A stretch of DNA of 64,000 bases from Flavobacterium cupriresistens (GCF_020911925.1 NZ_CP087134.1:3162001-3226000); one strand, 5' to 3'. Shown: positions 15,834 to 25,602, numbered from the stretch's first letter. Notes: generated by a model from the letters alone, not told the origin. Program-made: numbers and translations.

Positions 15834-18449
15834 TTATATTAACATCAAGTCATATTTGTTGTGTTCTTTTTTAAATTTTTTAATTTTAATTTTTAATGTA
15901 TTTCCCAGAGAATATTTCACAAGAAAATCATTTGGTAATTCACTTATATGTAATAATCCAAAAAAGGGTGTGTCTACTATCGAACATATCATTCCATAAT
16001 GTTGAATGTTTAAAACAGATGCTTCATAATCTCTATCTTTAGATAAATTAGGTCTGGTATTTGTTTTTATGTTTTTATCAAAATCATCTATATCAGAGTT
16101 AACTTGATCAAAATCAATAGGTGTAAAATCAGTATCTATTATTTTACCTACAATAAATGAAAAATTACTGTTATAATATTTTTGTAAATAACTTATAAGA
16201 TTTCTTGAATGTAGTGATACGGATTGTATTGATAAATGTGCATACTCTCCATTTCCTGAAAGATTTGTAACAATTTTTTCTGCTAGAATATTATCTCTAT
16301 ACCACATATCTTCAGCAGCAGACGCTAAATAGTCAATATTTCGTATAATTTCATAATTCGCACAACCTGTTGATGTAATGGTTATTAGGTCTTGTTTGTT
16401 GAAGAAATCAGGGTTTAATGATTCATTCTCTATTAGATTGAATCTTAAAAAATATTTTAATTCTTCAATAATTCTGTTTTCATCGTGTCCAAGGGCATTT
16501 AAGAATTTAATTAGTAGATCTGTTTTTATGTAGCCCGTTAAATTTTTATGTGCATCAGTTGAAAATCGATTATCAAACAAGTATTTTAAAATAGAAACTC
16601 TAACAAACGGATCAGGAATTTCATCGCTAGGAACACTGAAAAATAAGTTTTTTATTCTTGAATTTGAATCGGTATAATATACTTTATTACCTCTGATAAA
16701 AACTTTACTTATTAAATGATTAGGAAGTACATATTCACTTTGAGATTTAATTATTTTTGTGATTTCAGCTTCATTTATATGGCCGCTTTTACAAAAATCT
16801 AAAAATATTTCAATTCCGTTTCGGATATTTCTACCTGCAAATCCTGAAATAAGCTTTTTGAAAAAATTATTATTAAATAAGGAACTTAGAATACTTTTTA
16901 AATATTTTTCTTCATCCTTCGAAGGGTATTTTACTTTTATGCCATTACTTAAATAATAAAAGCCATCTCTATTATTGTTACATAATTTAGAAACATATGA
17001 TATTCTCGATGAAAGAACTTGTTCTAAATTTGGAGGATTTATTTTGAAGATTAAATCTTTTACAACGGTATCCAGTGGTTTATCATATTTATGATTTTCA
17101 TATGTTGTATCCCGAAGAGGTAAAAAAACTATTGTTTTTATATTATCTTTTAACCAATTGGCTACTTCAAACATTAATAGTTGTTCTTCGATATTTCTTT
17201 TATCACAATTATCTAATACAATCACTAGTTCTTTGTTTTTTTCGTTGATTAATCTTAGAATAAGTTTTTCTAGTGTTAAATCAATATCATTTTGAAACCT
17301 TAATAAATTTTCTGCTAATAATTCTCTGTATTTTGTATCAGTTTCAATGAATAATGATAAGACACCTTTTTTTAGTGAACTAATTTCTTCTTTATATAAT
17401 TCCAGAATAAAAGATAAACTATCAAGTTCAATATCATTAAAATTATTTTTAATATTATCTATAATAGATTTTTTTATCCATTTATAAATTTCTTCTTTAT
17501 TTACTGGAGCGTCATTAAGATTTAAATTAATCCAATGAGTCGTGTCTCTAATTTGTTGATCTAAGGCTACCTCTTTTAAATATGTTGTAAATGTTGATTT
17601 ACCAGATCCAACGCTGCCAATTAATAATAGTACTTGGTTATTAAGAGTTTTAGGATTGTCAAATTTATTTATAATTTCGGAAGGATTTTCAAAGTTTGAA
17701 ATCAAAATTCCATCATTATTGAAAATTCGTTGTCTTATAATATTATCGATTGGTGAAATATGTGATTCAACTTTATTCAATTTTACGTAAGCATTTATTA
17801 CAATATCTTTTTTTTCTATTTCAAGCTTCGGATTAAAGAGATGTCTATATTGAATCGAAATATTTTCTCCAAAAGAATTACTGGATTCTAAATTTCTAAT
17901 ATTTTTTCCACCTAATAAATTTATTGGATTTTTGAATTTAGCATCAGTACGTATTTTTGATCTAAAATTTCTTGCATTAGTTTCTAATCTATTATAGTTG
18001 AACGTATTTAAAAAGTTATCAAAATCTAAATTAGTATTAATCCAATTAATTTTGTCAATTTTAAATTCAGGAGTACTTGTATCGCTAGTTCCTGCAAATA
18101 ATCTATTACCATCAGATGCAATAACTAATTGACACGGATTAACATTTTTTGGAAATTCCCTATTTATTTCATTTGCATATAAGCATGCTTGTCTATATGC
18201 TTCATCTAGATTTTCATTTGGTTTTTTGACTTCCACAATAAGTAACGGAACTCCTAAAATTGTTATTGCAAAATCGGGATAATATAATTTTTGAGAAGTA
18301 CCTTTGTCGATTAAGATTTTTTTTAGACTTGCTTTGGTTTGAATATGATAATCTTCTAAGCCAAGGCCGTTTGGCAATGTATTTTTTAAAAGAGGTAGAA
18401 TTATTTTCATTTCTACATCGCTTTCTGTAAAATGATTGATATTTGTCAT
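15834..18449 (-). CDS. HsdR_N nuclease / P-loop NTPase / S1-domain fusion, putative defence protein
   Basis: 871 residues, orphan. Residues 10-150 are a type I restriction HsdR N-terminal (HSDR_N) domain with the PD-(D/E)xK nuclease core: YPD59 then IVE73VK75KP, followed by ACLYANEI and QLVIASDGNRLFAG. Residues 270-480 are a STAND/KAP-like P-loop NTPase: Walker A GSVGSGKST near 278-286, Walker B LVIVLDNCD near 411, and an arginine in FLPLRD near 440. Residues 490-800 are helical with winged-helix-like parts. The last 65 residues (YGMICSIVDTPFFGLLHISE then LGNTLKIKIKKF) look like an S1 RNA-binding domain. It has no helicase motor, so it is not a type I R subunit. Nuclease plus NTPase plus nucleic-acid sensor suggests abortive or restriction-type phage defence; this is inference. 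Confidence 0.75.
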   Translation of the reverse strand: MTNINHFTESDVEMKIILPLLKNTLPNGLGLEDYHIQTKASLKKILIDKGTSQKLYYPDFAITILGVPLLIVEVKKPNENLDEAYRQACLYANEINREFPKNVNPCQLVIASDGNRLFAGTSDTSTPEFKIDKINWINTNLDFDNFLNTFNYNRLETNARNFRSKIRTDAKFKNPINLLGGKNIRNLESSNSFGENISIQYRHLFNPKLEIEKKDIVINAYVKLNKVESHISPIDNIIRQRIFNNDGILISNFENPSEIINKFDNPKTLNNQVLLLIGSVGSGKSTFTTYLKEVALDQQIRDTTHWINLNLNDAPVNKEEIYKWIKKSIIDNIKNNFNDIELDSLSFILELYKEEISSLKKGVLSLFIETDTKYRELLAENLLRFQNDIDLTLEKLILRLINEKNKELVIVLDNCDKRNIEEQLLMFEVANWLKDNIKTIVFLPLRDTTYENHKYDKPLDTVVKDLIFKINPPNLEQVLSSRISYVSKLCNNNRDGFYYLSNGIKVKYPSKDEEKYLKSILSSLFNNNFFKKLISGFAGRNIRNGIEIFLDFCKSGHINEAEITKIIKSQSEYVLPNHLISKVFIRGNKVYYTDSNSRIKNLFFSVPSDEIPDPFVRVSILKYLFDNRFSTDAHKNLTGYIKTDLLIKFLNALGHDENRIIEELKYFLRFNLIENESLNPDFFNKQDLITITSTGCANYEIIRNIDYLASAAEDMWYRDNILAEKIVTNLSGNGEYAHLSIQSVSLHSRNLISYLQKYYNSNFSFIVGKIIDTDFTPIDFDQVNSDIDDFDKNIKTNTRPNLSKDRDYEASVLNIQHYGMICSIVDTPFFGLLHISELPNDFLVKYSLGNTLKIKIKKFKKEHNKYDLMLI

Positions 18450-18635
18450 AGATTATTAATTATTTGTAATTAAAGTTAACTAAAAAAAGACAGAAGTATT
18501 TATATATAACTATTTTAAAATTATTTCAAAAAGAATAAGATTATAATAAAATGATTTTTTGGGAAATAATAATTTTGAATTTATATTTTAAAAAATTATT
18601 ATTTTAATATCGTTTTGAGAGAAAAATAAAAAAAC

Positions 18636-20363
18636 TCAAAGCACCCGATAAACCGGATACTGCAAATGCGCCTTCTCATAATATGCAGAATGTTTGTAAA
18701 TCCATTCTAATTGTGCTTCAGGACTTTTAGCAAATGTTGCGTCGTTTTGTTTTTTAGATTCTAATTCCGCTTTCAATTGCGGGTTTTCTTTTAGCAGTTT
18801 TGCAGCAGTATCTTCAAAAACATATTCAGAATAATGTTCTTTTTGCTGTAAAATAGCGTCAAAGAAATTCCAATTGAAGAACGAATCCACACCTTCCGGT
18901 TCAAAAGCTTCCAATAAATATTTTGCGCCTTTTTGATTTGTTGGCACAAGGTAATCTCCTTTCGCGAAAGCAACTTTTACGATTTTAGAAGTTATCGTTG
19001 TGTTTCGATGTATATAATGCCCTTCATAAGCGGATGGAGCCGTTTTGAAATCAGCGATTTTATAACTTTCAACCTCAACAATTGTGTCGTTTTTTAGTTG
19101 AGAATAGGCAATTCCGTTATTTTTCAAAAGATCAATGATGTTCCAGTAACCACGTGGAATGATATAAGCGGTTGGAATCACAACTTCTTTAACCGATTTG
19201 AATTCTTTGATGTACGGAACGTCTTTTTTGTACGGTTTGCTTCGATCATAGTACAAACGGTCTCCGGTTGTAGCATCACTTTTTTTGTACCCCGCTTCAT
19301 AGCCTAAAAAGGAGAATTTAGTGGTTTTGGTACTGTCCATTTCCCACTTCAAAGTATAAGACTTTTTAGGTAGATATTGTGCTTCGTTTTTTGCTCTAAG
19401 CTGTTTGATTTTTAAATAATTCGCCTCCATGAAGTCAATTGTCGATTTCATGTATTCGTAGGTTACTTTTACACGATCGGCATACTTTTTAAGCATGTGC
19501 GTTTCAACTACAAAACCGATTGTATTAAATAGTGAAGTATAACCCGTAGTATACCTCGGACTGTCTGTAAACTGGCCAAAACCTTTGTCCGGTGTGTCTT
19601 TAAAAGAATCTACATAAGGGGTTGTTTCAATTTTTTTATTTTGTAAATCTTTCACTAAAGCCGGCATCATTTCGGTATTCATAAAATCACCCAAAACGGT
19701 TCCCAGTTTATTGTGTTGCGTCATAATATACGTTAGCTTGTATTGATAATCTGATCCGTTACTTACGTGATTGTCAATAAAAACATCAGGATTTGTTTTC
19801 TGGAAAATTTCGACAAAACTTTTGGTATTTCGAGTGTCGGACTTTATTAAATCCCTATTTAAGTCATAGTTTCGGGCATTTCCGCGGAAACCATAAATTT
19901 CCGGACCATCCTGATTGGCTCTTGTCGTTGAGTTTCTGTTTAAAGCACCTCCAATATTATACACCGGAATCGTTACAATAACCGTGTTTTTTGGCGCTTT
20001 AATTTTTCCTAAAGCCAAATCTCTGAACAATTGCATGGTGGCGTCAATTCCGTCCGGTTCTCCGGCGTGGATTCCGTTGTTGACAAGAAGAACAGCTTTG
20101 TTTTTTTGAATGGCGTTAAAATCAAATGCCGCATCCGGATTGAAAGTAATCATGTGCAAAGGATATCCCGAGTCTGTCAACCCCATTTCCTGCATTTGAA
20201 CCGTTGGAAAATCTTGGGACAAAAGAGTGTAGTACTTTATAGTTTCGTGATAATCGGCCGCTTGATTTCCATTGCCTTTTTCGAAAAAAGTATCGTATTT
20301 TTTTGTGTTTTGCGCGAAAATTGTAAGGGTGAAAAGTAAAATGGGAATTGTGAAAAGTCTCAT
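18636..20363 (-). CDS. Secreted M14-family zinc carboxypeptidase
   Basis: 575 residues with a signal peptide ending near FAQ (residue 18). The M14 zinc ligands are HAGEPDG (HxxE) near residue 98 and the later His in FIDNHVSNGSDYQ; the catalytic Glu is in GFVVETHMLKKY. It trims C-terminal residues from peptides outside the cytoplasm. It is longer than a bare peptidase domain, with a C-terminal extension of about 230 residues. It is separated on both sides by AT-rich gaps of 185-205 bp and appears monocistronic. Confidence 0.9.
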   Translation of the reverse strand: MRLFTIPILLFTLTIFAQNTKKYDTFFEKGNGNQAADYHETIKYYTLLSQDFPTVQMQEMGLTDSGYPLHMITFNPDAAFDFNAIQKNKAVLLVNNGIHAGEPDGIDATMQLFRDLALGKIKAPKNTVIVTIPVYNIGGALNRNSTTRANQDGPEIYGFRGNARNYDLNRDLIKSDTRNTKSFVEIFQKTNPDVFIDNHVSNGSDYQYKLTYIMTQHNKLGTVLGDFMNTEMMPALVKDLQNKKIETTPYVDSFKDTPDKGFGQFTDSPRYTTGYTSLFNTIGFVVETHMLKKYADRVKVTYEYMKSTIDFMEANYLKIKQLRAKNEAQYLPKKSYTLKWEMDSTKTTKFSFLGYEAGYKKSDATTGDRLYYDRSKPYKKDVPYIKEFKSVKEVVIPTAYIIPRGYWNIIDLLKNNGIAYSQLKNDTIVEVESYKIADFKTAPSAYEGHYIHRNTTITSKIVKVAFAKGDYLVPTNQKGAKYLLEAFEPEGVDSFFNWNFFDAILQQKEHYSEYVFEDTAAKLLKENPQLKAELESKKQNDATFAKSPEAQLEWIYKHSAYYEKAHLQYPVYRVL

Positions 20364-20570
20364 GATTTGGGTTTTTAATAGGAGTCAAATATAATTATTT
20401 GTTGTAAATGTTTTAATGCTTTTGTAGTTATCAGGAGTGTTTCTTTAAAATTTAATTTTCCGAAATTGAATCTGGACTAGTTGTTTGTTTTAAAACTGTA
20501 CCACTTGCATAGTCCAAAGTTGAAGTAGTTTTGAAAATGCAATACTGCAGTAAACAAAATTTCAAAAATT

Positions 20571-21029
20571 ATGGAAACTAAAGAACAATTTTCATCAAAA
20601 GATTTTCACCAAACTTTTGCCCGACCAACATTTGTGAAACCGGAAAAATTAATTCACAGAAATGTAGAAGATGCCGGAGTACACAATCAATTTTCTACCG
20701 AAAGAAAACACCCGGTTTTTTTCGTTGATCTTCCCAGTAAAAATGTAAGCATGACAATTGGAGGTTTGTTACCGGATCAGATGACAAACAGACACAGACA
20801 TACTTATGAAACCGTATTGTATGTTATAGAAGGGCATGGATACACAGAAGTTGAAGACGAAAGGGTAGAGTGGAAGGCCGGAGATGCCGTTTATATTCCG
20901 AGTTGGGCATGGCACAGACATAAGAACCTGAGTAGTGAAGCGTCTGCAAAATATATCGCTTGTGAGAACGCACCGCAACTTCAAAATTTGGGTGTTGCCT
21001 TGAGAGAGGAAGAGGGAAGAGATCTTTAA
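20571..21029 (+). CDS. Cupin-domain protein
   Basis: 152 residues. Cupin motif 1 is NRHRHTYETVLYVIEGHGYT and motif 2 is KAGDAVYIPSWAWHRHKN, giving a likely three-His/one-Glu metal site. It starts 16 bp before the DapA-like gene's start region and is clearly co-transcribed with it, so it probably acts on the same small molecule (isomerase or dioxygenase), but the substrate is unknown. Confidence 0.85.
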   Translation: METKEQFSSKDFHQTFARPTFVKPEKLIHRNVEDAGVHNQFSTERKHPVFFVDLPSKNVSMTIGGLLPDQMTNRHRHTYETVLYVIEGHGYTEVEDERVEWKAGDAVYIPSWAWHRHKNLSSEASAKYIACENAPQLQNLGVALREEEGRDL

Positions 21030-21045
21030 CAAGCTAAAAAAACAA

Positions 21046-21924
21046 ATGAAAAATAACTTATTTAAAGGCATTATAGCTTATCCGATTACTCCTTTTGATA
21101 AAGAAGAGAAAGTAGATATTTCGTTGTATAAAAAACTATTGGAGCGATTGCTTGTTTCAGGTTCACATGCAGTTGCGCCATTAGGCAGCACGGGTGTAAT
21201 GCCTTATTTGACAGACGAAGAGAAAGAAGCCGTTACGGAGGCAACCATACAACAAGTCAAAGGCAGGGTTCCGGTTTTGGTTGGAGTATCAAACTTAACG
21301 ACCGAAAGAACGATTTATCATGCGAAATTTGCAGAGAAAGCAGGCGCCGATGCGGTCATGATTATTCCGATGAGTTACTGGAAATTATCGGATGATGAAA
21401 TTGTAAAACATTTTGATACTGTGGCAAAACAAATAACAGTACCAATCATGGCGTACAATAATCCGGCGACCGGAGGAGTAGACATGTCACCGGCCTTGCT
21501 TAAAAGAATCCTTGAAATTCCCAATGTTACCATGATAAAAGAGAGTACGGGAGATGTTCAGAGAATGCATTATTTGAAAAGAGAACTGGGAGACGATGTG
21601 GCATTTTATAACGGCTCAAATCCGTTGGCATTGGCTGCGTTTGCTGCCGGGGCTACGGGATGGTGTACGGCAGCACCCAATTTGATTCCCAATTTAAATA
21701 CGGATTTGTATAATGCGATTCAGAATAATGACTTGAATGAAGCTCAGAAGGTGTTTTACAAGCAATTAAATCTTTTGAAGTTTATAGTGAATAAAGGTTT
21801 GCCAAGAGCGATAAAAGCAGGTCTGGGAATTCAAGGAATCGATGGAGGTTTTTTGAGGAGTCCCTTGAAGCCATTGACTGAGAGTGAAGTTAAGGAGTTG
21901 GGATTGATTTTGGAGGAGGTTTAA
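21046..21924 (+). CDS. Dihydrodipicolinate synthase/N-acetylneuraminate lyase family protein
   Basis: 292 residues, a full TIM-barrel of the DapA family. Visible are GSTGVMPYLTDEEK (phosphate/carboxylate-binding turn), the catalytic tyrosine in MAYNNPA and the Schiff-base lysine in NVTMIKESTGD. These enzymes cleave or form a C-C bond with pyruvate. The operon partner is a cupin, not lysine-pathway genes, so a catabolic aldolase/dehydratase role is more likely than DapA itself. Confidence 0.88.
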   Translation: MKNNLFKGIIAYPITPFDKEEKVDISLYKKLLERLLVSGSHAVAPLGSTGVMPYLTDEEKEAVTEATIQQVKGRVPVLVGVSNLTTERTIYHAKFAEKAGADAVMIIPMSYWKLSDDEIVKHFDTVAKQITVPIMAYNNPATGGVDMSPALLKRILEIPNVTMIKESTGDVQRMHYLKRELGDDVAFYNGSNPLALAAFAAGATGWCTAAPNLIPNLNTDLYNAIQNNDLNEAQKVFYKQLNLLKFIVNKGLPRAIKAGLGIQGIDGGFLRSPLKPLTESEVKELGLILEEV

Positions 21925-21929
21925 AAAGA

Positions 21930-22300
21930 TTCAGGTTTGAAGTTTCATGTTTCAAGTTTCAGGTTTAAAAGTTTGAAGTTTGAAGTTTGAAGTTTCAGGT
22001 TTGAAACGGGGGTGGATTTGGATGGCGTGTTTAACCGCAAGGTTCGCAAAGGTTTTTCGCAAAGGCGCAATGCTGTGCTTAAGATGTTTTTTGACTTCGT
22101 TTGGGTGATCTTTGATTTGACTCAGAGAGAGCTTCGGCTTTGGTCAGGACGCCCTTCGACTTCGCTCAGGACTATACCGTATGTCAAGCTGAGCGGAGTC
22201 GAAGCCTTTTACGGAAAACCTGAAACCTGAAACTTCAAACCTGAAACCTGAAACATGAAACTTGAACCTTCAAACTTGAACCTCCAAACCTGAAAAAAAA
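21930..22300. repeat. Long inverted repeat of GTTTCAGG/CCTGAAAC runs enclosing other repeat words
   Basis: GTTTGAAGTTTCATGTTTCAAGTTTCAGGTTT runs at 21930-22005 face CCTGAAACCTGAAACTTCAA-type runs at 22218-22300 in opposite orientation. Between them are AACCGCAAGGTTCGCAAAGG (22032-22051) and an inverted pair CCTTCGACTTCGCTCAGG (22151-22168) / CTGAGCGGAGTCGAAGCC (22189-22206). So three separate dispersed repeat families are nested in one 400-bp gap. There is no credible gene. Confidence 0.8.
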
Positions 22301-22330
22301 CTTTACCCCCATAAACAACACTATTTTGTT

Positions 22331-22338
22331 TACTTTTG
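22331..22338 (+). promoter_or_regulatory. -7 box TACTTTTG at leaderless distance from helicase start
   Basis: TACTTTTG fits TAnnTTTG and ends four bases before the ATG at 22343, the same spacing as at pyrE and the XRE remnant. No good TTTG lies 19-21 bp upstream, so this is weaker. Confidence 0.4.
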
Positions 22339-22342
22339 CAAA

Positions 22343-23692
22343 ATGAATAAAAAACACCATTCCAATAATATACTTTCGAATTTAGGTATTGAGAGCCTGA
22401 ACGAAATGCAGGAAGTTGCACAAGATGCAATTCTTAACGATAATAATGTTTTACTGCTTTCTCCAACGGGATCGGGAAAAACACTGGCTTTTTTATTGCC
22501 GGTTTTAGAATTATTGCAGCCTGAAGTGCTTTCGGTTCAATGTTTGATTTTGGTTCCTTCTCGTGAATTAGGATTACAGATCGAACAGGTTTGGAAGAAA
22601 ATGGGGACTGATTATAAGGTGAATATCTGTTATGGAGGTCACTCGATTGACACTGAAATTAAAAATTTAAGTAATCCACCGGCTGTTTTAATCGGAACTC
22701 CGGGGAGAATTGCAGACCATATAGAAAGAGGAACTTTCCGAATGGACAAAATTCAGACTTTAATTTTGGATGAATTTGATAAGTCATTGCAATTGGGTTT
22801 TCATGAGCAAATGTCTTTTATCATTGGCAAGCTAACGAAATTAAACAAACGTGTTTTGGTATCGGCTACTTCAGATATTGAGATTCCGAGATATACCCGC
22901 GTGGTTAATCCGACCGTTTTAGATTTTATTCCGGAGGAAGAAGAAAAAGCCAATCTTTCGATGAAAATGGTGGTTTCTCCTGCGAAAGATAAATTAGGGA
23001 GTTTATTCAATTTAATTTGTTCTCTAAAGTCGCAATCGGCTATTGTTTTCTGTAATCATCGTGATGCCGCTGAACGTATTAGTGATACATTAAATGAAAA
23101 AGGAATTTACTCAGTGTATTATCATGGCGGAATGGACCAGGATGAGCGTGAACGTGCTTTGATTCAGTTCAGAAATGGAAGTGTGAGTTATCTGATTACA
23201 ACTGATCTGGCTGCCCGTGGTTTGGATATTCCGGAAATGAAACACGTTATACATTATCATTTACCTTTAAAAGAAGACGAATTTACCCATAGAAATGGTC
23301 GTACGGCACGTATGCAGGCTTCGGGTACGGCTTATATACTCATTCACGAAAGTGAAAAAAAATTAGATTACATCGATTACGGAATGGATGTTTTGAATGT
23401 TGAAAATACAACAACACTACCAAAACCACCTGAATTTCAAACAATCTACATTAGCGGAGGAAAGAAAACAAAATTGAATAAAATTGATATTGTGGGGTTC
23501 TTTTCGCAAAAAGGAAAACTGGAAAAAGGAGATCTGGGATTGATTGAAGTAAAAGATTTTATTTCTTTCGCAGCAGTAAAATATAACAAAGTGACAGAGC
23601 TCCTTAAGAATATTAAAGAGGAGAAAATGAAAGGGAAGAAATTTAAAATTGAAGTAGCCAGAAAGGTAGTTAAGAAAGAAGAAGAGCGATAG
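22343..23692 (+). CDS. DbpA-like DEAD-box RNA helicase
   Basis: 449 residues. Motifs in order: Q-motif region LNEMQEVAQDAI, motif I SPTGSGKT, Ia PSRELG, motif II as DEFD rather than DEAD, III SAT, V DLAARGLD, VI HRNGRTAR. After about residue 370 a C-terminal domain (SGGKKTKLNKIDIVGFFSQK, then KFKIEVARK) resembles the DbpA RNA-binding domain, which targets 23S rRNA in the E. coli protein. Probable role is 50S assembly. It is monocistronic. Confidence 0.88.
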   Translation: MNKKHHSNNILSNLGIESLNEMQEVAQDAILNDNNVLLLSPTGSGKTLAFLLPVLELLQPEVLSVQCLILVPSRELGLQIEQVWKKMGTDYKVNICYGGHSIDTEIKNLSNPPAVLIGTPGRIADHIERGTFRMDKIQTLILDEFDKSLQLGFHEQMSFIIGKLTKLNKRVLVSATSDIEIPRYTRVVNPTVLDFIPEEEEKANLSMKMVVSPAKDKLGSLFNLICSLKSQSAIVFCNHRDAAERISDTLNEKGIYSVYYHGGMDQDERERALIQFRNGSVSYLITTDLAARGLDIPEMKHVIHYHLPLKEDEFTHRNGRTARMQASGTAYILIHESEKKLDYIDYGMDVLNVENTTTLPKPPEFQTIYISGGKKTKLNKIDIVGFFSQKGKLEKGDLGLIEVKDFISFAAVKYNKVTELLKNIKEEKMKGKKFKIEVARKVVKKEEER

Positions 23693-23916
23693 TTTTTTTG
23701 AATTTGAAGAACTTTTTGTAAAGCTTTATCTCTTAAATAAGTGTGGTTTTTGAGTTTAAATTATTGATTATTAATCTGTTGTGGTTCGTTTGTTGAGGAA
23801 TGAAAAGCTTTTGAACAAAATCAACAATTTAATGTTAATAAAATAGCAGTTTTAGAGGTAATTTTTCCTAATTTCGGCGTTTAATAATATAAGTAAAAAT
23901 TAACCCCAAATTCATT

Positions 23917-24363
23917 ATGAAAAACATTATTACCCTTGCCCTTATGCTCTTTAGTTTTGTTTCGTTTGCGCAAATTAAAGTCCTTGAAACTGTACCAGTT
24001 GAAAAATTGGGAAAAGTAAATAACAACTATATTCAAAAAATTGGAGATGAGTATACGGTTTATTACACTAGTATTCAAAATGAGGACGAATCGTCAAGTT
24101 TAAGAAAGTTTACTTTCAAAAACGTAAATAACGATTACACTAATTTGTACAATATTATTTTAAATGGTTTTACAGCAAGCCCTTTATATGATATCAAATT
24201 AGAGTTGCCAAACAATTACATTTGGTTGCACTACACAGGAAGTGTTCTTCCGGAAAAAGCGACTGTTCAGTTTATGGTTTCTACTAAAGATGCTTCTTCT
24301 GCAACTAGCAGTGTTTCTGAGCCATTCGTTAAAGATCAGATTAATAAATTGTTTCAAAAATAA
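23917..24363 (+). CDS. Small secreted protein of unknown function
   Basis: 148 residues with a signal peptide (MKNIITLALMLFSFVSFAQ). The mature part is beta-rich and has no motif I recognise. It has its own downstream terminator, so it is a single-gene unit between the helicase and phnA. Confidence 0.7.
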   Translation: MKNIITLALMLFSFVSFAQIKVLETVPVEKLGKVNNNYIQKIGDEYTVYYTSIQNEDESSSLRKFTFKNVNNDYTNLYNIILNGFTASPLYDIKLELPNNYIWLHYTGSVLPEKATVQFMVSTKDASSATSSVSEPFVKDQINKLFQK

Positions 24364-24385
24364 TTTGTTAGCAGACACTATATTA

Positions 24386-24420
24386 AAAAGGCCGTTCAGT
24401 TTTCTGAACGGCCTTTTTTA
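24386..24420. terminator. Terminator after secreted protein gene
   Basis: AAAAAGGCCGTTCAG / CTGAACGGCCTTTTT is a perfect 15-bp stem with a short TTTT loop; strong in both directions. Confidence 0.93.
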
Positions 24421-24483
24421 GTTTTCAGTCGCAGTCGCAGTTTACAGAAATGTACTGAAACCGAAGACTGCGACTGAAAACTT
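24421..24483. repeat. Inverted pair of the CAGTCGCAGTTTTC repeat word
   Basis: GTTTTCAGTCGCAGTCGCAGT (24421-24441) is followed 25 bases later by GAAGACTGCGACTGAAAAC, its inverted copy. It belongs to the same family as the tandem tract at 1010-1270 and the single copy near 15150-15180. Its right arm touches the phnA stop. Confidence 0.75.
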
Positions 24484-25060
24484 ATATCTTCTTAACGTAC
24501 TGTGTGATAATTACAATCTGTTGTCCGTCTACTTTTCCTTCAATGTATTCGGCATTTTCATGATCTAAACGAATGTTACGTACAGCAGTTCCTTGTTTGG
24601 CAACCATGCTGGATCCTTTTACTTTTAAATCTTTAATTAAAACCACAGAATCTCCGTGCTCTAAAATTACGCCATTACTGTCACGGTGAATTAGTTTATT
24701 TTCGTCCTCTTCACCTTCTCCTGTTGCTTGTGCCCATGCCAAAGTATCTTCGTCTAAGTACATCATGTCAAGCAATTCTTGCGGCCATCCTGCAGCACGC
24801 ATACGACTTAACATTCTCCAGGCTACGACTTGTACAGCAACATTCTCGTTCCACATACTGTCGTTTAAGCATCTCCAGTGATTTAAATCGACATTATCCG
24901 GATTTTCGATTTGATCTATACAAGTAGTGCAAGCGAATATACTTTCATCAATTCCGCCTTTTTGTGTAGGTAAAACGGTATATACTTTTAGGTTTTCGGT
25001 TGCGCCACAAAGTTCACATTTCGATCCGCTTCGTTTGTTTAATTCTCTTTCTATGCTCAT
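24482..25060 (-). CDS. PhnA-domain (YjdM-like) zinc-ribbon protein
   Basis: 192 residues. An N-terminal zinc ribbon (CELCG near residue 15 and CTTC near 44) is followed by a helical part and a C-terminal PhnA domain (DSNGVILEHGDSVVLIKDLK, GTAVRNIRL, IEGKVDGQQIVIITQYVKK). Despite the name, this family is not shown to use phosphonates; no phn genes are nearby. Confidence 0.88.
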   Translation of the reverse strand: MSIERELNKRSGSKCELCGATENLKVYTVLPTQKGGIDESIFACTTCIDQIENPDNVDLNHWRCLNDSMWNENVAVQVVAWRMLSRMRAAGWPQELLDMMYLDEDTLAWAQATGEGEEDENKLIHRDSNGVILEHGDSVVLIKDLKVKGSSMVAKQGTAVRNIRLDHENAEYIEGKVDGQQIVIITQYVKKI

Positions 25061-25143
25061 TTTTTGTAATTTATTTGTAGAGACAAAATTACCTTTTAAT
25101 AGCTTTGCTTACAAATTTATGTTTTTAGGTTTTTTACTTTAGA

Positions 25144-25602
25144 TTATTTCTGCACCCTAACAGCATCCGGAACCAACATTTCATACTCGCCACCATTTCG
25201 CAATACGTCACGAACAATACTGGAACTGATATAGGATGTTTTGGCTGCTGTCAGCAAGAATACGGTTTCTATTTTTGAAAGACGTCTGTTGGTATGTGCA
25301 ATTGCTTTTTCGAATTCGAAATCGGCTGGGTTGCGCAACCCTCTTAAAATAAAGTTCGCTTTTAGTTTATGACATAAGTCGATGGTAAGACCTTCATAGG
25401 TAATAACCGTTATTTTTGGTTCGTCTTTGAAAGTTTCTTCAATAAATCGTTTTCTTTCTTCCAATGAAAACATGTATTTTTTTTCAGCATTAACACCAAT
25501 CGCAATGACAATTTCATCAAACAGAGAAATTCCTCTTTTGATAATGTCTTCGTGACCTAGTGTAATGGGATCAAATGATCCGGGGAATATGGCTTTTCTC
25601 AT
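25144..25602 (-). CDS. coaD: Phosphopantetheine adenylyltransferase
   Basis: 152 residues, normal size. The nucleotidyltransferase motif FPGSFDPITLGHEDII, substrate loop FILRGLRNPADFEFE and the ISSS(I/L)VR motif are present. It makes dephospho-CoA. It lies next to ddl, PASTA and rluD, with a decayed gene in between. Confidence 0.96.
   Translation of the reverse strand: MRKAIFPGSFDPITLGHEDIIKRGISLFDEIVIAIGVNAEKKYMFSLEERKRFIEETFKDEPKITVITYEGLTIDLCHKLKANFILRGLRNPADFEFEKAIAHTNRRLSKIETVFLLTAAKTSYISSSIVRDVLRNGGEYEMLVPDAVRVQK

Noticed and set aside
15834..18449. Reading as a type I restriction R subunit
   Set aside because: No DEAD-type helicase motifs after the HsdR_N domain and no hsdM or hsdS within the window.
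24482..25060. Assignment to phosphonate use because of the PhnA name
   Set aside because: No phn genes nearby and the family name is historical; only a zinc-ribbon PhnA-domain call is supported.
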